A stretch of DNA of 10,440 nt from Burkholderiales bacterium (lineage in GTDB: Bacteria; Pseudomonadota; Gammaproteobacteria; Burkholderiales; Burkholderiaceae_C): positions 1-10,440 of the forward strand of contig CANFNE010000065.1 of NCBI GenBank assembly GCA_947448105.1, written 5' to 3'. The stretch's first letter is position 1. Every line of letters starts with the position of its first letter. This document shows positions 1 through 6,497 of the stretch, piece after piece. Made by a program: the position numbers and the translations under genes. The notes under the pieces are model-generated. The model saw only the letters and a program-made list of their open reading frames with translations. It was not told the origin of the DNA and did no database searches.

Positions 1-307
1 CGATGACGGTGCTGTCCACGTTGCCAATCTCAAAACCCTGTGTACGCACCAGTCGAACCACTTCACGCAGCAACACGGCCGAATCAGCCCCTTTGAACTG
101 CGCGTCCGTATCCGGAAAATGGCTGCCAATGTCGCCCAGAGCTGCCGCGCCCAAAATGGCATCGGTAATGGCGTGCAGCAAGGCGTCGGCATCCGAATGG
201 CCCAACAGGCCTTTGCTGTGGGGAATCTCCACCCCACCCAGAATCAGTTTGCGCCCCTCAACCAGTGCGTGTATGTCCCAGCCTTCGCCGATGCGGATGT
301 TTTTCAT
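1..307 (-). CDS. ispF: 2-C-methyl-D-erythritol 2,4-cyclodiphosphate synthase (IspF), 3' end beyond window
   Basis: Cytosolic enzyme of the non-mevalonate (MEP) isoprenoid pathway; it cyclises CDP-methylerythritol 2-phosphate to methylerythritol cyclodiphosphate with release of CMP. Read from the ATG at 307, 102 residues are present of about 160 usual for the family, so the C-terminal third lies off the left edge. Visible family marks: the metal-binding D11-x-H13 pair in GWDIH, the GHSDADALLHAITDA stretch with metal ligand H45, then GAAALGDIG and FPDTD near residues 53-68, FKGADS and GNVDST. No frameshift is seen. Its ATG overlaps the ispD stop codon (ATGA at 304-307), so it is translated by coupling to ispD. 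Assignment is secure on motifs. Confidence 0.96.
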   Translation of the reverse strand, partial: MKNIRIGEGWDIHALVEGRKLILGGVEIPHSKGLLGHSDADALLHAITDAILGAAALGDIGSHFPDTDAQFKGADSAVLLREVVRLVRTQGFEIGNVDSTVI

Positions 308-1068
308 GGAATTTCTTTCTGAGCCACGGCGCTGCGGCTAGTAAGCACCGCCTGCGCCAGCGCAAAGTCTTGCGGATACGTGACTTTGAAGTTGTGCGCG
401 CTGCCTGTCACCAAGAGCGGCTGCAAGCCGGACATTTCCAAGGCGCTGGCCTCGTCGGTGACACCCGCAAAGCCCGAGGCGGCTTGGGCGGCCAGGGCCT
501 GTTGCAGGGCGCCCAGGCGAAACATTTGCGGCGTTTGGGCCAGCCATTTGTCTTCGCGCGGCACAGTGGCGGCCACGCGGCCGTCCACGGCGCGCTTCAA
601 AGTGTCTGGCAGGGGCAAGGCCAAGAGGCCGCCCACCGCATCACCGGCGCAGGCGTCGATCAGGGCGTCCACCAGCGCGGAGGTGACCAGGCAGCGGGCC
701 GCGTCGTGCACCAGCACCCAGTCGTGGTCGCGCGCGCCGGATGCACGCAGGGCCTGCAAGCCATTGAACACGCTGTGCGCCCGGCTCTCGCCGCCGCAGC
801 TTACGCGGCTAAAGCGCTGCGGCCACTGCGGGCCTGGGGGCCAGGCAAAGTCGTCGCCCGGCGACAGCACCACCAGGCCGGCATACAGGCGCGCCACCCC
901 GGCCAGCGCCCACAGCGTGTGCATCACCAAAGGCTGACCGGCAACCGTTTGGTATTGCTTGGGACTTGCCGTGCCCGCGCGGCTGCCCGCGCCTGCGCAA
1001 GGCACCAGGGCGTAATAGCGCGGGGCATCGTCGGGAGTCACTGGCGAAGGCGAAATGGGGAGTGGCAT
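304..1068 (-). CDS. ispD: 2-C-methyl-D-erythritol 4-phosphate cytidylyltransferase (IspD)
   Basis: Third step of the MEP pathway: CTP plus methylerythritol 4-phosphate gives CDP-methylerythritol and pyrophosphate. The 254-residue product has the nucleotidyltransferase signature PCAGAGSR (residues 23-30) followed by PKQY (36-39). R30 and K37 keep the spacing of the two catalytic basic residues of the family. Further motifs are HDAAR (121-125), PDTLK (154-158), R171 eight residues before TPQMF (179-183), TDEAS (204-208) and NFKVT (226-230) with a conserved lysine. The N-terminus is about 10 residues longer than E. coli IspD, so a slightly later start is possible, but the ATG at 1068 fits. Only a weak AGG-type ribosome site precedes it. 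Operon with ispF (4-nt overlap); divergent from mfd across 135 bp. Confidence 0.96.
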   Translation of the reverse strand: MPLPISPSPVTPDDAPRYYALVPCAGAGSRAGTASPKQYQTVAGQPLVMHTLWALAGVARLYAGLVVLSPGDDFAWPPGPQWPQRFSRVSCGGESRAHSVFNGLQALRASGARDHDWVLVHDAARCLVTSALVDALIDACAGDAVGGLLALPLPDTLKRAVDGRVAATVPREDKWLAQTPQMFRLGALQQALAAQAASGFAGVTDEASALEMSGLQPLLVTGSAHNFKVTYPQDFALAQAVLTSRSAVAQKEIP

Positions 1069-1203
1069 CGAAAACCTAAGGGCGTGCGCACGGGCGGCGT
1101 CCGTTTTGCAAGGGGCATTCTAAAATCAGCAGCGCTTTTTGGTTTTTCACCTCCGTACACCCCGTCTTGGGACCGCCGGGGGTTTTTGTATTTGTAGTGT
1201 TCC
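1069..1203. promoter_or_regulatory. Divergent ispD/mfd intergenic region with putative promoter elements
   Basis: These 135 bp must hold the promoters for ispDF (leftward) and mfd (rightward). The segment 1117-1126 (ATTCTAAAAT) reads as a -10-like TAAAAT on the plus strand (1121-1126) and as TAGAAT on the minus strand (1122-1117), each one mismatch from TATAAT and overlapping by two bases. No good -35 is found at 16-18 bp on either strand, so the call rests on the -10 elements only. The right part of the gap holds a hairpin described separately. Confidence 0.35.
1159..1187 (+). terminator. Terminator-like hairpin in the mfd leader
   Basis: ACCCCG (1159-1164) can pair with CGGGGGT (1177-1183) with one bulged G, and TTTTTGTATTT follows at 1183-1193. 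This is the form of a Rho-independent terminator or attenuator on the plus strand, ending about 16 nt before the mfd ATG. It lies downstream of the only -10-like element seen for mfd, so it would be inside the mfd transcript. The stem is short (about 6 bp, GC-rich) and function is inferred from form only. Confidence 0.35.
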
Positions 1204-4200
1204 ATGACCCTTCCCACGCTCTCCCCTGGTAAACGTTTCACACTGCCGCGCCCGGTCGGCTCTGCCGACGCGGTGCTGCTGGCCCAACTGGCCCAGCGTG
1301 ACAAGGCCGCAGGAAGGATGACCGCCATCATTGCCGCGGACGCCGCAGACGCCCAGCGCCTGATGGACGAGATGGTGTTTTTCGCGCCCGAGCTGCGCTG
1401 CACCGTGTTTCCTGACTGGGAAACCCTGCCCTACGACACGTTTTCGCCGCACCAAGACCTGATCAGCGAGCGCCTGGCCACGCTGTGGCGCATCAGCCAG
1501 CGCGACAAAGAGCAAGGCGCCGACGTGGTGCTCATGCCCGCCACCACCGCGCTGTACCGGCTCGCGCCTCCGGCGTTTTTGGCCGGCTACACCTTTGAGT
1601 TCAAGGTGCGGCAAAAACTCAACGAGGGCAAGCTCAAGGCCCAGCTCACGCTGGCGGGCTACAGCCACGTGACGCAAGTGGTCAGCCCCGGCGAATACGC
1701 GGTGCGCGGCGGCCTGATTGATTTGTTCCCCATGGGCTCGCTGGTGCCCTTTCGGGTGGATTTGTTTGACGACGAGATCGACAGCATCCGCACCTTCGAT
1801 CCCGACAGCCAGCGCAGCCTGTACCCGGTGCCCGAGGTGCGCTTGCTGCCCGGACGCGAGTTTCCGATGGACGAGGCCGCGCGCGCCAAGTTTCGCAGCC
1901 GCTGGCGCGAGCTGCTCGAAGGCGACCCGACCAAAAGCCGCATCTACAAAGACATGGGCGCGGGCGTGGCCACGGCCGGCATTGAGTACTACCTGCCCCT
2001 GTTTTTTGACGACACCGCCACCGTGTTTGACTACCTGGGCCCGCAGGCCACGGTGGTGCTGCATGGCGACCTGGAGCCGTCTTTCCAGCGCTTTTGGCAA
2101 GACACCAAAGACCGCTACCGCCTGGTGCAAGGCGACCCGGAGCGCCCGGTGCTGCCGCCTGATGCCTTGTTTTTAGGCATTGAGCAGTTTTACGCCGCCG
2201 CCCGCGACTACGCCCAACTCGCCATCCGCCCGGTAGCCACTGAGCCCGGCGCCATCAGTGCCTATGCCGAATTTGACGCCATGCCTGCGGTGGCGGCGGT
2301 GCGCGGGGTGGAAGATCCGCTGCTGCAGCTCAAAAGCCACCTGGCCAACACGGCGCACCGCGTGCTGGTGCTGGCCGAAAGCCAGGGCCGCCAGACCAGT
2401 TTGCTGGACTTTTTGCACGCCAGCCACCTGCGCCCGCCGACCTTTGACAGCCTGGCTGAGTTTGTGGCCAGCACCGAGCCGCTGGGCATTGCCACTGCCG
2501 CGCTGAACGTGGGCTTTCGCTGGCTGGCGCACGGCATTGACCTGGTCACCGAGACCGAGCTGTTTGCTGCCGGCCCCACCACGCGCCGGCGCAAAAAGCA
2601 GGAACAGGTAAGCGACGTTGAGGCGCTCATCAAAGACCTGAGCGAGCTCAAAGTGGGCGACCCGGTGGTGCATTCCGCCCACGGCATTGGCCGCTACACC
2701 GGCCTGGTGCACCTGGACTTGGGCAACAAAAACGCCCAGGGCGAGCCCGAGCTGCAGGAGTTTTTGCACCTGGAATACGCCGACAAAGCCACTTTGTATG
2801 TGCCGGTGAGCCAGTTGCAGCTGATTAGCCGCTATACCGGCGTGAGTGCCGATGAGGCGCCCCTGCACCGCCTGGGCTCGGGCCAGTGGGAAAAAGCCAA
2901 GCGCCGCGCCGCCGAACAGGTGCGCGACGCCGCTGCCGAACTGCTCAACATCTATGCCCGGCGCGCCGCGCGCGAGGGCCACGCCTTCCGCTACTCGCCC
3001 ACCGACTACGAAACCTTTGCCAACGACTTTGGTTTTGAAGAAACGCCAGACCAAAAAGCTGCCATCCACGCCGTGATCCAAGACATGATCAGCCCGCGCC
3101 CCATGGACCGGCTGGTGTGCGGCGACGTGGGTTTTGGCAAGACCGAGGTCGCCTTGCGCGCCGCCTTTATCGCCATTACCGGCGGCAAACAGGTGGCACT
3201 TTTGGCGCCCACCACGCTCTTGGCCGAGCAGCACTACCAAACCCTGGTGGACCGCTTTGGCAAGTGGCCGGTGAAAGTGGCGGAGATGAGCCGCTTTCGC
3301 AGCGGCAAAGAAATCACCGCCGCGCTCAAGGGCGTGGCCGACGGCACCATCGACATCGTGGTCGGCACGCACAAGCTGCTGAGCCAAGACACGCATTTCA
3401 AGAACCTGGGGCTCTTGATCATTGACGAGGAACACCGCTTTGGCGTGCGCCACAAAGAGGCGATGAAAGCCCTGCGCGCCGAGGTGGATGTGCTCACGCT
3501 CACCGCCACGCCGATTCCCCGCACCCTGGGCATGGCCTTAGAGGGCCTGCGCGACCTGAGCGTGATTGCCACCGCGCCGCAGCGCCGTCTGGCGATCAAG
3601 ACCTTTGTGCGCACTGAAGGCAACGGCGTGATCCGCGAGGCGGTGCTGCGCGAGCTCAAGCGCGGTGGCCAGGTGTACTTTTTGCACAACGAGGTGGAGA
3701 CGATCGAGAACCGCCGCGCCAAGCTCGAAGAGCTGCTGCCCGAAGCCCGCATTGCCGTAGCCCACGGACAAATGCCCGAGCGGCAACTCGAAGCGGTGAT
3801 GCGCGACTTTATTGCCCAGCGCTACAACCTGCTTTTGTGTTCCACCATCATCGAGACCGGCATTGACGTGCCCACGGCCAACACGATTGTGATGAGCCGC
3901 GCCGACAAGTTTGGCCTGGCGCAGCTGCACCAGTTGCGCGGGCGCGTGGGGCGCAGCCACCACCAGGCTTATGCGTATTTGATGGTGCCTGACCTGGAAG
4001 GCCTGACCAAGCAGGCGCAGCAGCGCCTGGACGCGATTCAGCAGATGGAAGAACTCGGCAGCGGCTTTTATTTGGCCATGCACGACCTGGAGATTCGCGG
4101 TGCCGGTGAAGTGCTGGGCGAAAACCAGAGCGGCAATATGTTGGAGGTGGGTTTTCAGCTGTACAACGAGATGCTGTCCGAGGCGGTGCGCTGTTTGAAG

Positions 4201-4695
4201 GCCGGCATTGAGCCCGACTTGCTCAGCCCGCTGAACGTCACCACCGAAATCAATCTGCATGCGCCCGCGCTCTTGCCCGACGACTTTTGTGGCGATGTGC
4301 ATTTGCGCCTTTCGTTTTACAAAAAGTTTGCCACCGCCAAAAACACCGAGCAAATCGACACCCTGCTCGAAGAAATTGTGGACCGCTTTGGCAAGCTGCC
4401 CGCGCAGGCGCAAACCCTGGTGGACGTGCACCGCCTGCGCGTGATCGCCAAGCCCTACGGCGTGGTCAAGGTGGACGCGGCGCCCGGTGTGATCAGCATC
4501 AGCTTCAAGAAGAACGCGCCGATTGACCCTATGAAGATCATCGCCCTGATCCAGAAGAACAAGCACATCAAGCTGGTGGGCAACGAGAAGCTGCGCATTG
4601 AGCGCGAGCTGCCCGAAGTCAAAGACCGCACGCAGATGGTGCGCGATATCTTGCGCAGTCTGGGGCAGCCGCTGGCGGAGGCTGTTTCGGCGTGA
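1204..4695 (+). CDS. mfd: Transcription-repair coupling factor Mfd
   Basis: DNA translocase that dislodges RNA polymerase stalled at lesions and recruits UvrA/UvrB for nucleotide excision repair. At 1163 residues it is full length (E. coli Mfd is 1148). The N-terminal UvrB-like region carries DWETLPYDTFSPHQD and, later, YAVRGGLIDLFPMGS. The RNA-polymerase-interacting domain starts near residue 484 (GDPVVHSAHGIGRY). The SF2 motor has Walker A GDVGFGKTE (640-648, K646), the DEEH box (741-744), TATPIPRTL (767-775), STIIETGIDVP (about 880-890) and QLRGRVGRS (910-918). HDLEIRGAGEVLGENQSG follows at 960-977, and the C-terminal TRCF domain contains FYKKFA and DRFGKLP. An in-frame TAG at 1195-1197 excludes any earlier start, so ATG 1204 is the first possible; no Shine-Dalgarno is visible. 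No frameshifts or missing motifs. Confidence 0.98.
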   Translation: MTLPTLSPGKRFTLPRPVGSADAVLLAQLAQRDKAAGRMTAIIAADAADAQRLMDEMVFFAPELRCTVFPDWETLPYDTFSPHQDLISERLATLWRISQRDKEQGADVVLMPATTALYRLAPPAFLAGYTFEFKVRQKLNEGKLKAQLTLAGYSHVTQVVSPGEYAVRGGLIDLFPMGSLVPFRVDLFDDEIDSIRTFDPDSQRSLYPVPEVRLLPGREFPMDEAARAKFRSRWRELLEGDPTKSRIYKDMGAGVATAGIEYYLPLFFDDTATVFDYLGPQATVVLHGDLEPSFQRFWQDTKDRYRLVQGDPERPVLPPDALFLGIEQFYAAARDYAQLAIRPVATEPGAISAYAEFDAMPAVAAVRGVEDPLLQLKSHLANTAHRVLVLAESQGRQTSLLDFLHASHLRPPTFDSLAEFVASTEPLGIATAALNVGFRWLAHGIDLVTETELFAAGPTTRRRKKQEQVSDVEALIKDLSELKVGDPVVHSAHGIGRYTGLVHLDLGNKNAQGEPELQEFLHLEYADKATLYVPVSQLQLISRYTGVSADEAPLHRLGSGQWEKAKRRAAEQVRDAAAELLNIYARRAAREGHAFRYSPTDYETFANDFGFEETPDQKAAIHAVIQDMISPRPMDRLVCGDVGFGKTEVALRAAFIAITGGKQVALLAPTTLLAEQHYQTLVDRFGKWPVKVAEMSRFRSGKEITAALKGVADGTIDIVVGTHKLLSQDTHFKNLGLLIIDEEHRFGVRHKEAMKALRAEVDVLTLTATPIPRTLGMALEGLRDLSVIATAPQRRLAIKTFVRTEGNGVIREAVLRELKRGGQVYFLHNEVETIENRRAKLEELLPEARIAVAHGQMPERQLEAVMRDFIAQRYNLLLCSTIIETGIDVPTANTIVMSRADKFGLAQLHQLRGRVGRSHHQAYAYLMVPDLEGLTKQAQQRLDAIQQMEELGSGFYLAMHDLEIRGAGEVLGENQSGNMLEVGFQLYNEMLSEAVRCLKAGIEPDLLSPLNVTTEINLHAPALLPDDFCGDVHLRLSFYKKFATAKNTEQIDTLLEEIVDRFGKLPAQAQTLVDVHRLRVIAKPYGVVKVDAAPGVISISFKKNAPIDPMKIIALIQKNKHIKLVGNEKLRIERELPEVKDRTQMVRDILRSLGQPLAEAVSA

Positions 4696-4720
4696 CATAG
4701 GCCAAGGCCTATGCTAAAGT
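4692..4720 (+). promoter_or_regulatory. vapBC promoter with an inverted-repeat operator in its spacer
   Basis: GTGACA (4692-4697, five of six matches to TTGACA) is followed after exactly 17 bp by TAAAGT (4715-4720, four of six matches to TATAAT). The spacer is almost filled by a perfect inverted repeat, CATAGGCC (4696-4703), AA, GGCCTATG (4706-4713). The -35 overlaps the mfd stop codon (4693-4695). Transcription would start near 4727, about 20 nt before the vapB ATG. In known vapBC loci the antitoxin-toxin complex represses its own promoter by binding inverted repeats, so the natural reading is an autoregulatory operator. The repeat lacks a T-run, which argues against an mfd terminator. Confidence 0.7.
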
Positions 4721-4748
4721 TTCGGTACTTCTTTGCAGGAGCCAGACC

Positions 4749-5093
4749 ATGTCCGCCAGCCACCAACCCAGCAGCCTTCTTGCCGCCGGAAAAACGACCG
4801 ACTACACGCTCGCGCCCACTACGCCAGCGCGTCAGGTGCGCCTGTTTCGCAACGGCGCCAACCAGGCCGTGCGAATTCCTCGCGAGTTTGAATTTGAAGC
4901 CCAAGAAGTATTGATGACCAGGGTCGGCAACACCTTGGTGTTGGAAGCCGTAAACCCCAAACCCAAGAAAGGCTCGGCTGCGGCCTTGTTGGCAGCGCTA
5001 GATAGCATGAAGGACTGGCCCGTAGTCACCGAACCCTTTCCCGATGTCGATGAAGGGATGCTGCCGCTCGACGACATTGACCTCGAAAAATGA
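4749..5093 (+). CDS. vapB: VapB-type antitoxin, AbrB fold
   Basis: Labile antitoxin expected to bind and neutralise the PIN toxin encoded next to it and, through its N-terminal DNA-binding fold, to repress the shared promoter. In the 114-residue product, residues 29-67 fit the swapped-hairpin AbrB/MazE fold of VapB proteins (RLFRNGANQAVRIPREFEFE, then NTLVLEAV). The C-terminal half (70-114), with a Lys-rich linker and acidic end, is where such proteins hold the toxin. The start is supported by CAGGAG at 4736-4741, 7 nt before the ATG. The odd point is about 28 residues ahead of the DNA-binding fold, whereas VapB proteins usually begin almost directly with it and are nearer 75-85 residues. The stop overlaps the vapC start (ATGA). 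Family assignment is firm; the symbol is by family. Confidence 0.88.
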   Translation: MSASHQPSSLLAAGKTTDYTLAPTTPARQVRLFRNGANQAVRIPREFEFEAQEVLMTRVGNTLVLEAVNPKPKKGSAAALLAALDSMKDWPVVTEPFPDVDEGMLPLDDIDLEK

Positions 5094-5524
5094 TGCCTCT
5101 CTATATGCTCGACACCAATGTTGTGTCCAAAATGATGCGCGAACCCATGAGTGCGGCAACTCAGCAAATCGCCAGGCTTACCGCGCAAGAGGAGGGCTGC
5201 AACATGGCCATCAGCAGCGTCGTGCTGTGCGAGCTGCGTTTTGGATTGCAGCGCAAGCCCAACGCGCGCCTAGAGCGCGCCCTGCAAGCGATTTTGCCCA
5301 CGCTCAATGTCGTGGCGTTAGATGCGGATGTGGCCCCGCACTACGCCAGTCTGCGCACCGCCTTAGAGCAATGCGGCGCACCCATGAGTCCCAACGATAC
5401 GCTAATCGCCGCCCACGCCCTCGCGCTGGACGCCACCCTGGTGAGCGCCGATGGTGCCTTCGCCCGTGTGCCGGGCCTGCGCCTGGAAAACTGGTTTGAA
5501 ACGCCGCCCCCATCCATATCCTGA
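5090..5524 (+). CDS. vapC: VapC-type toxin, PIN-domain ribonuclease
   Basis: Toxin of the module: a Mg-dependent endoribonuclease. Known VapC toxins cut initiator tRNA, other tRNAs or the sarcin-ricin loop of 23S rRNA; the target here cannot be told from sequence. The 144-residue product shows the PIN acidic residues in order: D8 in MLDTN, E48 in CELRFGL, D103 in SPNDTLIAAHA and D121 in SADGAF, followed by the usual LENW near the C-terminus. All four are intact, so the toxin should be active. The start at 5090 overlaps the vapB stop by 4 nt; an ATG at 5093 is also possible. With no Shine-Dalgarno it should be coupled to vapB translation, which keeps antitoxin in excess. Confidence 0.93.
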   Translation: MMPLYMLDTNVVSKMMREPMSAATQQIARLTAQEEGCNMAISSVVLCELRFGLQRKPNARLERALQAILPTLNVVALDADVAPHYASLRTALEQCGAPMSPNDTLIAAHALALDATLVSADGAFARVPGLRLENWFETPPPSIS

Positions 5525-5538
5525 ACCCGCGCTCCCAC

Positions 5539-5566
5539 GCGCCAGACCGTGCCACATTCCTGGCGC
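5539..5566 (+). repeat. Inverted repeat between vapC and serB
   Basis: GCGCCAG (5539-5545) and CTGGCGC (5560-5566) are perfect 7-bp arms around a 14-nt loop, in the 60-bp gap between vapC and serB and ending 18 nt before the serB ATG. There is no T-run after it (CACCCCAAAAAG), so it is not a standard intrinsic terminator. It could be an mRNA-end or leader structure, or chance in GC-rich DNA. Confidence 0.35.
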
Positions 5567-5584
5567 ACACCCCAAAAAGACCGC

Positions 5585-6298
5585 ATGACACACGCTACCG
5601 AAATCGCCCCCGGCCTCGTCCTCCAAGGCTTCACCGCCCCATTACGCCTGTCCGACTTCAAACTCATCGCCTTTGACATGGACTCCACGCTGATCAACAT
5701 CGAATGCGTGGACGAGATTGCTGATGCTGCCGGGCGCCGCGCCGAGGTGGCCGCCATAACCGAGGCAGCCATGCGCGGCGAGATTGCCGACTACAAGGAA
5801 AGCCTGCGCCAGCGCGTGCGGCTGCTGGCCGGGGTGACCGTGGGCCACATGCAGCAGGTGCTAGACCACCGCCTGCAACTCAACCCCGGTGCAGCCGCGC
5901 TGGTGCGCGCCTGCCAGGCGGCGGGCCTGAAAACGCTGCTGGTCAGCGGCGGATTCACGTTTTTTACCGACCATGTGCGCGAGCGCCTGCATATCGACTG
6001 GACGCGTTCCAACGTGCTCGAAGTCGCCAACGGCCTGCTGACCGGGCGCATGGTGGACCAGCCCTGGGGCGATATTTGCGACGGCGAAGAGAAGCGAAAA
6101 ACCTTGCTGCAAACCTGCGCCGAAATGGGCATTGACCCGGCGCAGGCCATTGCCATGGGAGACGGCGCCAACGACCTGCCCATGATGGGTGCCGCTGGCC
6201 TGTCTGTGGCCTACCACGCCAAACCCGCAGTGCGCGCGCAAGCCATGGTGGCGATTAACGAGGGTGGGTTAGATCGGCTGCTCGAAGTGCTGGTGTAA
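5585..6298 (+). CDS. serB: Phosphoserine phosphatase SerB (HAD superfamily)
   Basis: Last step of L-serine synthesis: hydrolysis of O-phosphoserine to serine and phosphate in the cytosol. The 237-residue product has HAD motif I DMDST (31-35; D31 the phosphorylated nucleophile, D33 the acid/base), the substrate-side glutamate region NIECVDE, motif II in LVSGGFTFF (S121) and motif III/IV GDGANDLPMM (192-201) with D193 and D197 for magnesium. It lacks the N-terminal extension of the 322-residue E. coli enzyme. The ATG at 5585 is preferred over one 36 nt upstream, because the upstream residues look non-coding and fall in the inverted repeat. No clear ribosome site. It may be read from its own promoter or with vapBC. 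Confidence 0.95.
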   Translation: MTHATEIAPGLVLQGFTAPLRLSDFKLIAFDMDSTLINIECVDEIADAAGRRAEVAAITEAAMRGEIADYKESLRQRVRLLAGVTVGHMQQVLDHRLQLNPGAAALVRACQAAGLKTLLVSGGFTFFTDHVRERLHIDWTRSNVLEVANGLLTGRMVDQPWGDICDGEEKRKTLLQTCAEMGIDPAQAIAMGDGANDLPMMGAAGLSVAYHAKPAVRAQAMVAINEGGLDRLLEVLV

Positions 6299-6497
6299 TT
6301 CTCCCCTCTCTCGCCTAGCAGGCGAAAGAGGGCCCCAACACAGCCCCATTTGGTTTATTCGCTGCGGCCAGGGCACCACTGGCAGCCGTTGCCACGCGGG
6401 CGTTTTACCAATGCAACGCCGGTAGAAGGCTCGCCGACGCGACGAAATCAAACCACCCAGCTGGTGCGGGTAAAAAGAGAAAATAGACAGGTCAACC
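6299..6497. other. Non-coding gap between convergent serB and queC, possible dispersed extragenic repeat
   Basis: These 199 bp carry no convincing gene. They hold a strong hairpin at 6304-6332 (own entry), a second inverted repeat GGCGTT/AACGCC (6399-6404 and 6415-6420, 10-nt loop), a weaker GCCAG/CTGGC pair (6367-6371 and 6379-6383), and an A-rich stretch (GTAAAAAGAGAAAATAG, 6470-6486) that reads as T-rich downstream of queC. The lower-GC, hairpin-bearing make-up suggests an extragenic repetitive element of the sort scattered through Comamonadaceae genomes. That is inference from general impression; only one copy is in the window. Confidence 0.4.
6304..6332. terminator. Strong hairpin after serB, possible bidirectional transcription end
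   Basis: CCCTCTCTCGCC (6304-6315) pairs with GGCGAAAGAGGG (6321-6332) over 12 positions with a single C-A mismatch and a TAGCA loop. It begins 6 nt after the serB stop codon. Neither strand has a following T-run, so it is not a textbook Rho-independent terminator. It could still protect the mRNA 3' end or stop transcription with Rho between the convergent genes serB and queC. Confidence 0.5.

Noticed and set aside
1105..1112. TTGCAA as a -35 element for mfd
   Set aside because: It is only about 9-10 bp from TAAAAT at 1121, too close for a sigma-70 promoter, and no -10 is found at 17 bp.
265..1197. 310-codon plus-strand frame opposite ispD
   Set aside because: Low-complexity His/Gln/Arg/Ala composition without domains; the opposite strand encodes intact IspD and IspF.
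1147..4698. Three long minus-strand open frames antisense to mfd (1147-2130, 2173-3453, 3538-4698)
   Set aside because: They are shadows of a GC-rich gene. Their products are Gln/His/Ala/Val-rich with no recognisable domain, while mfd on the plus strand is continuous and carries every family motif.
5549..5584. Earlier in-frame ATG for serB at 5549
   Set aside because: It lies within the inverted repeat, adds 12 residues unlike SerB, and has no ribosome site; ATG 5585 fits family length better.
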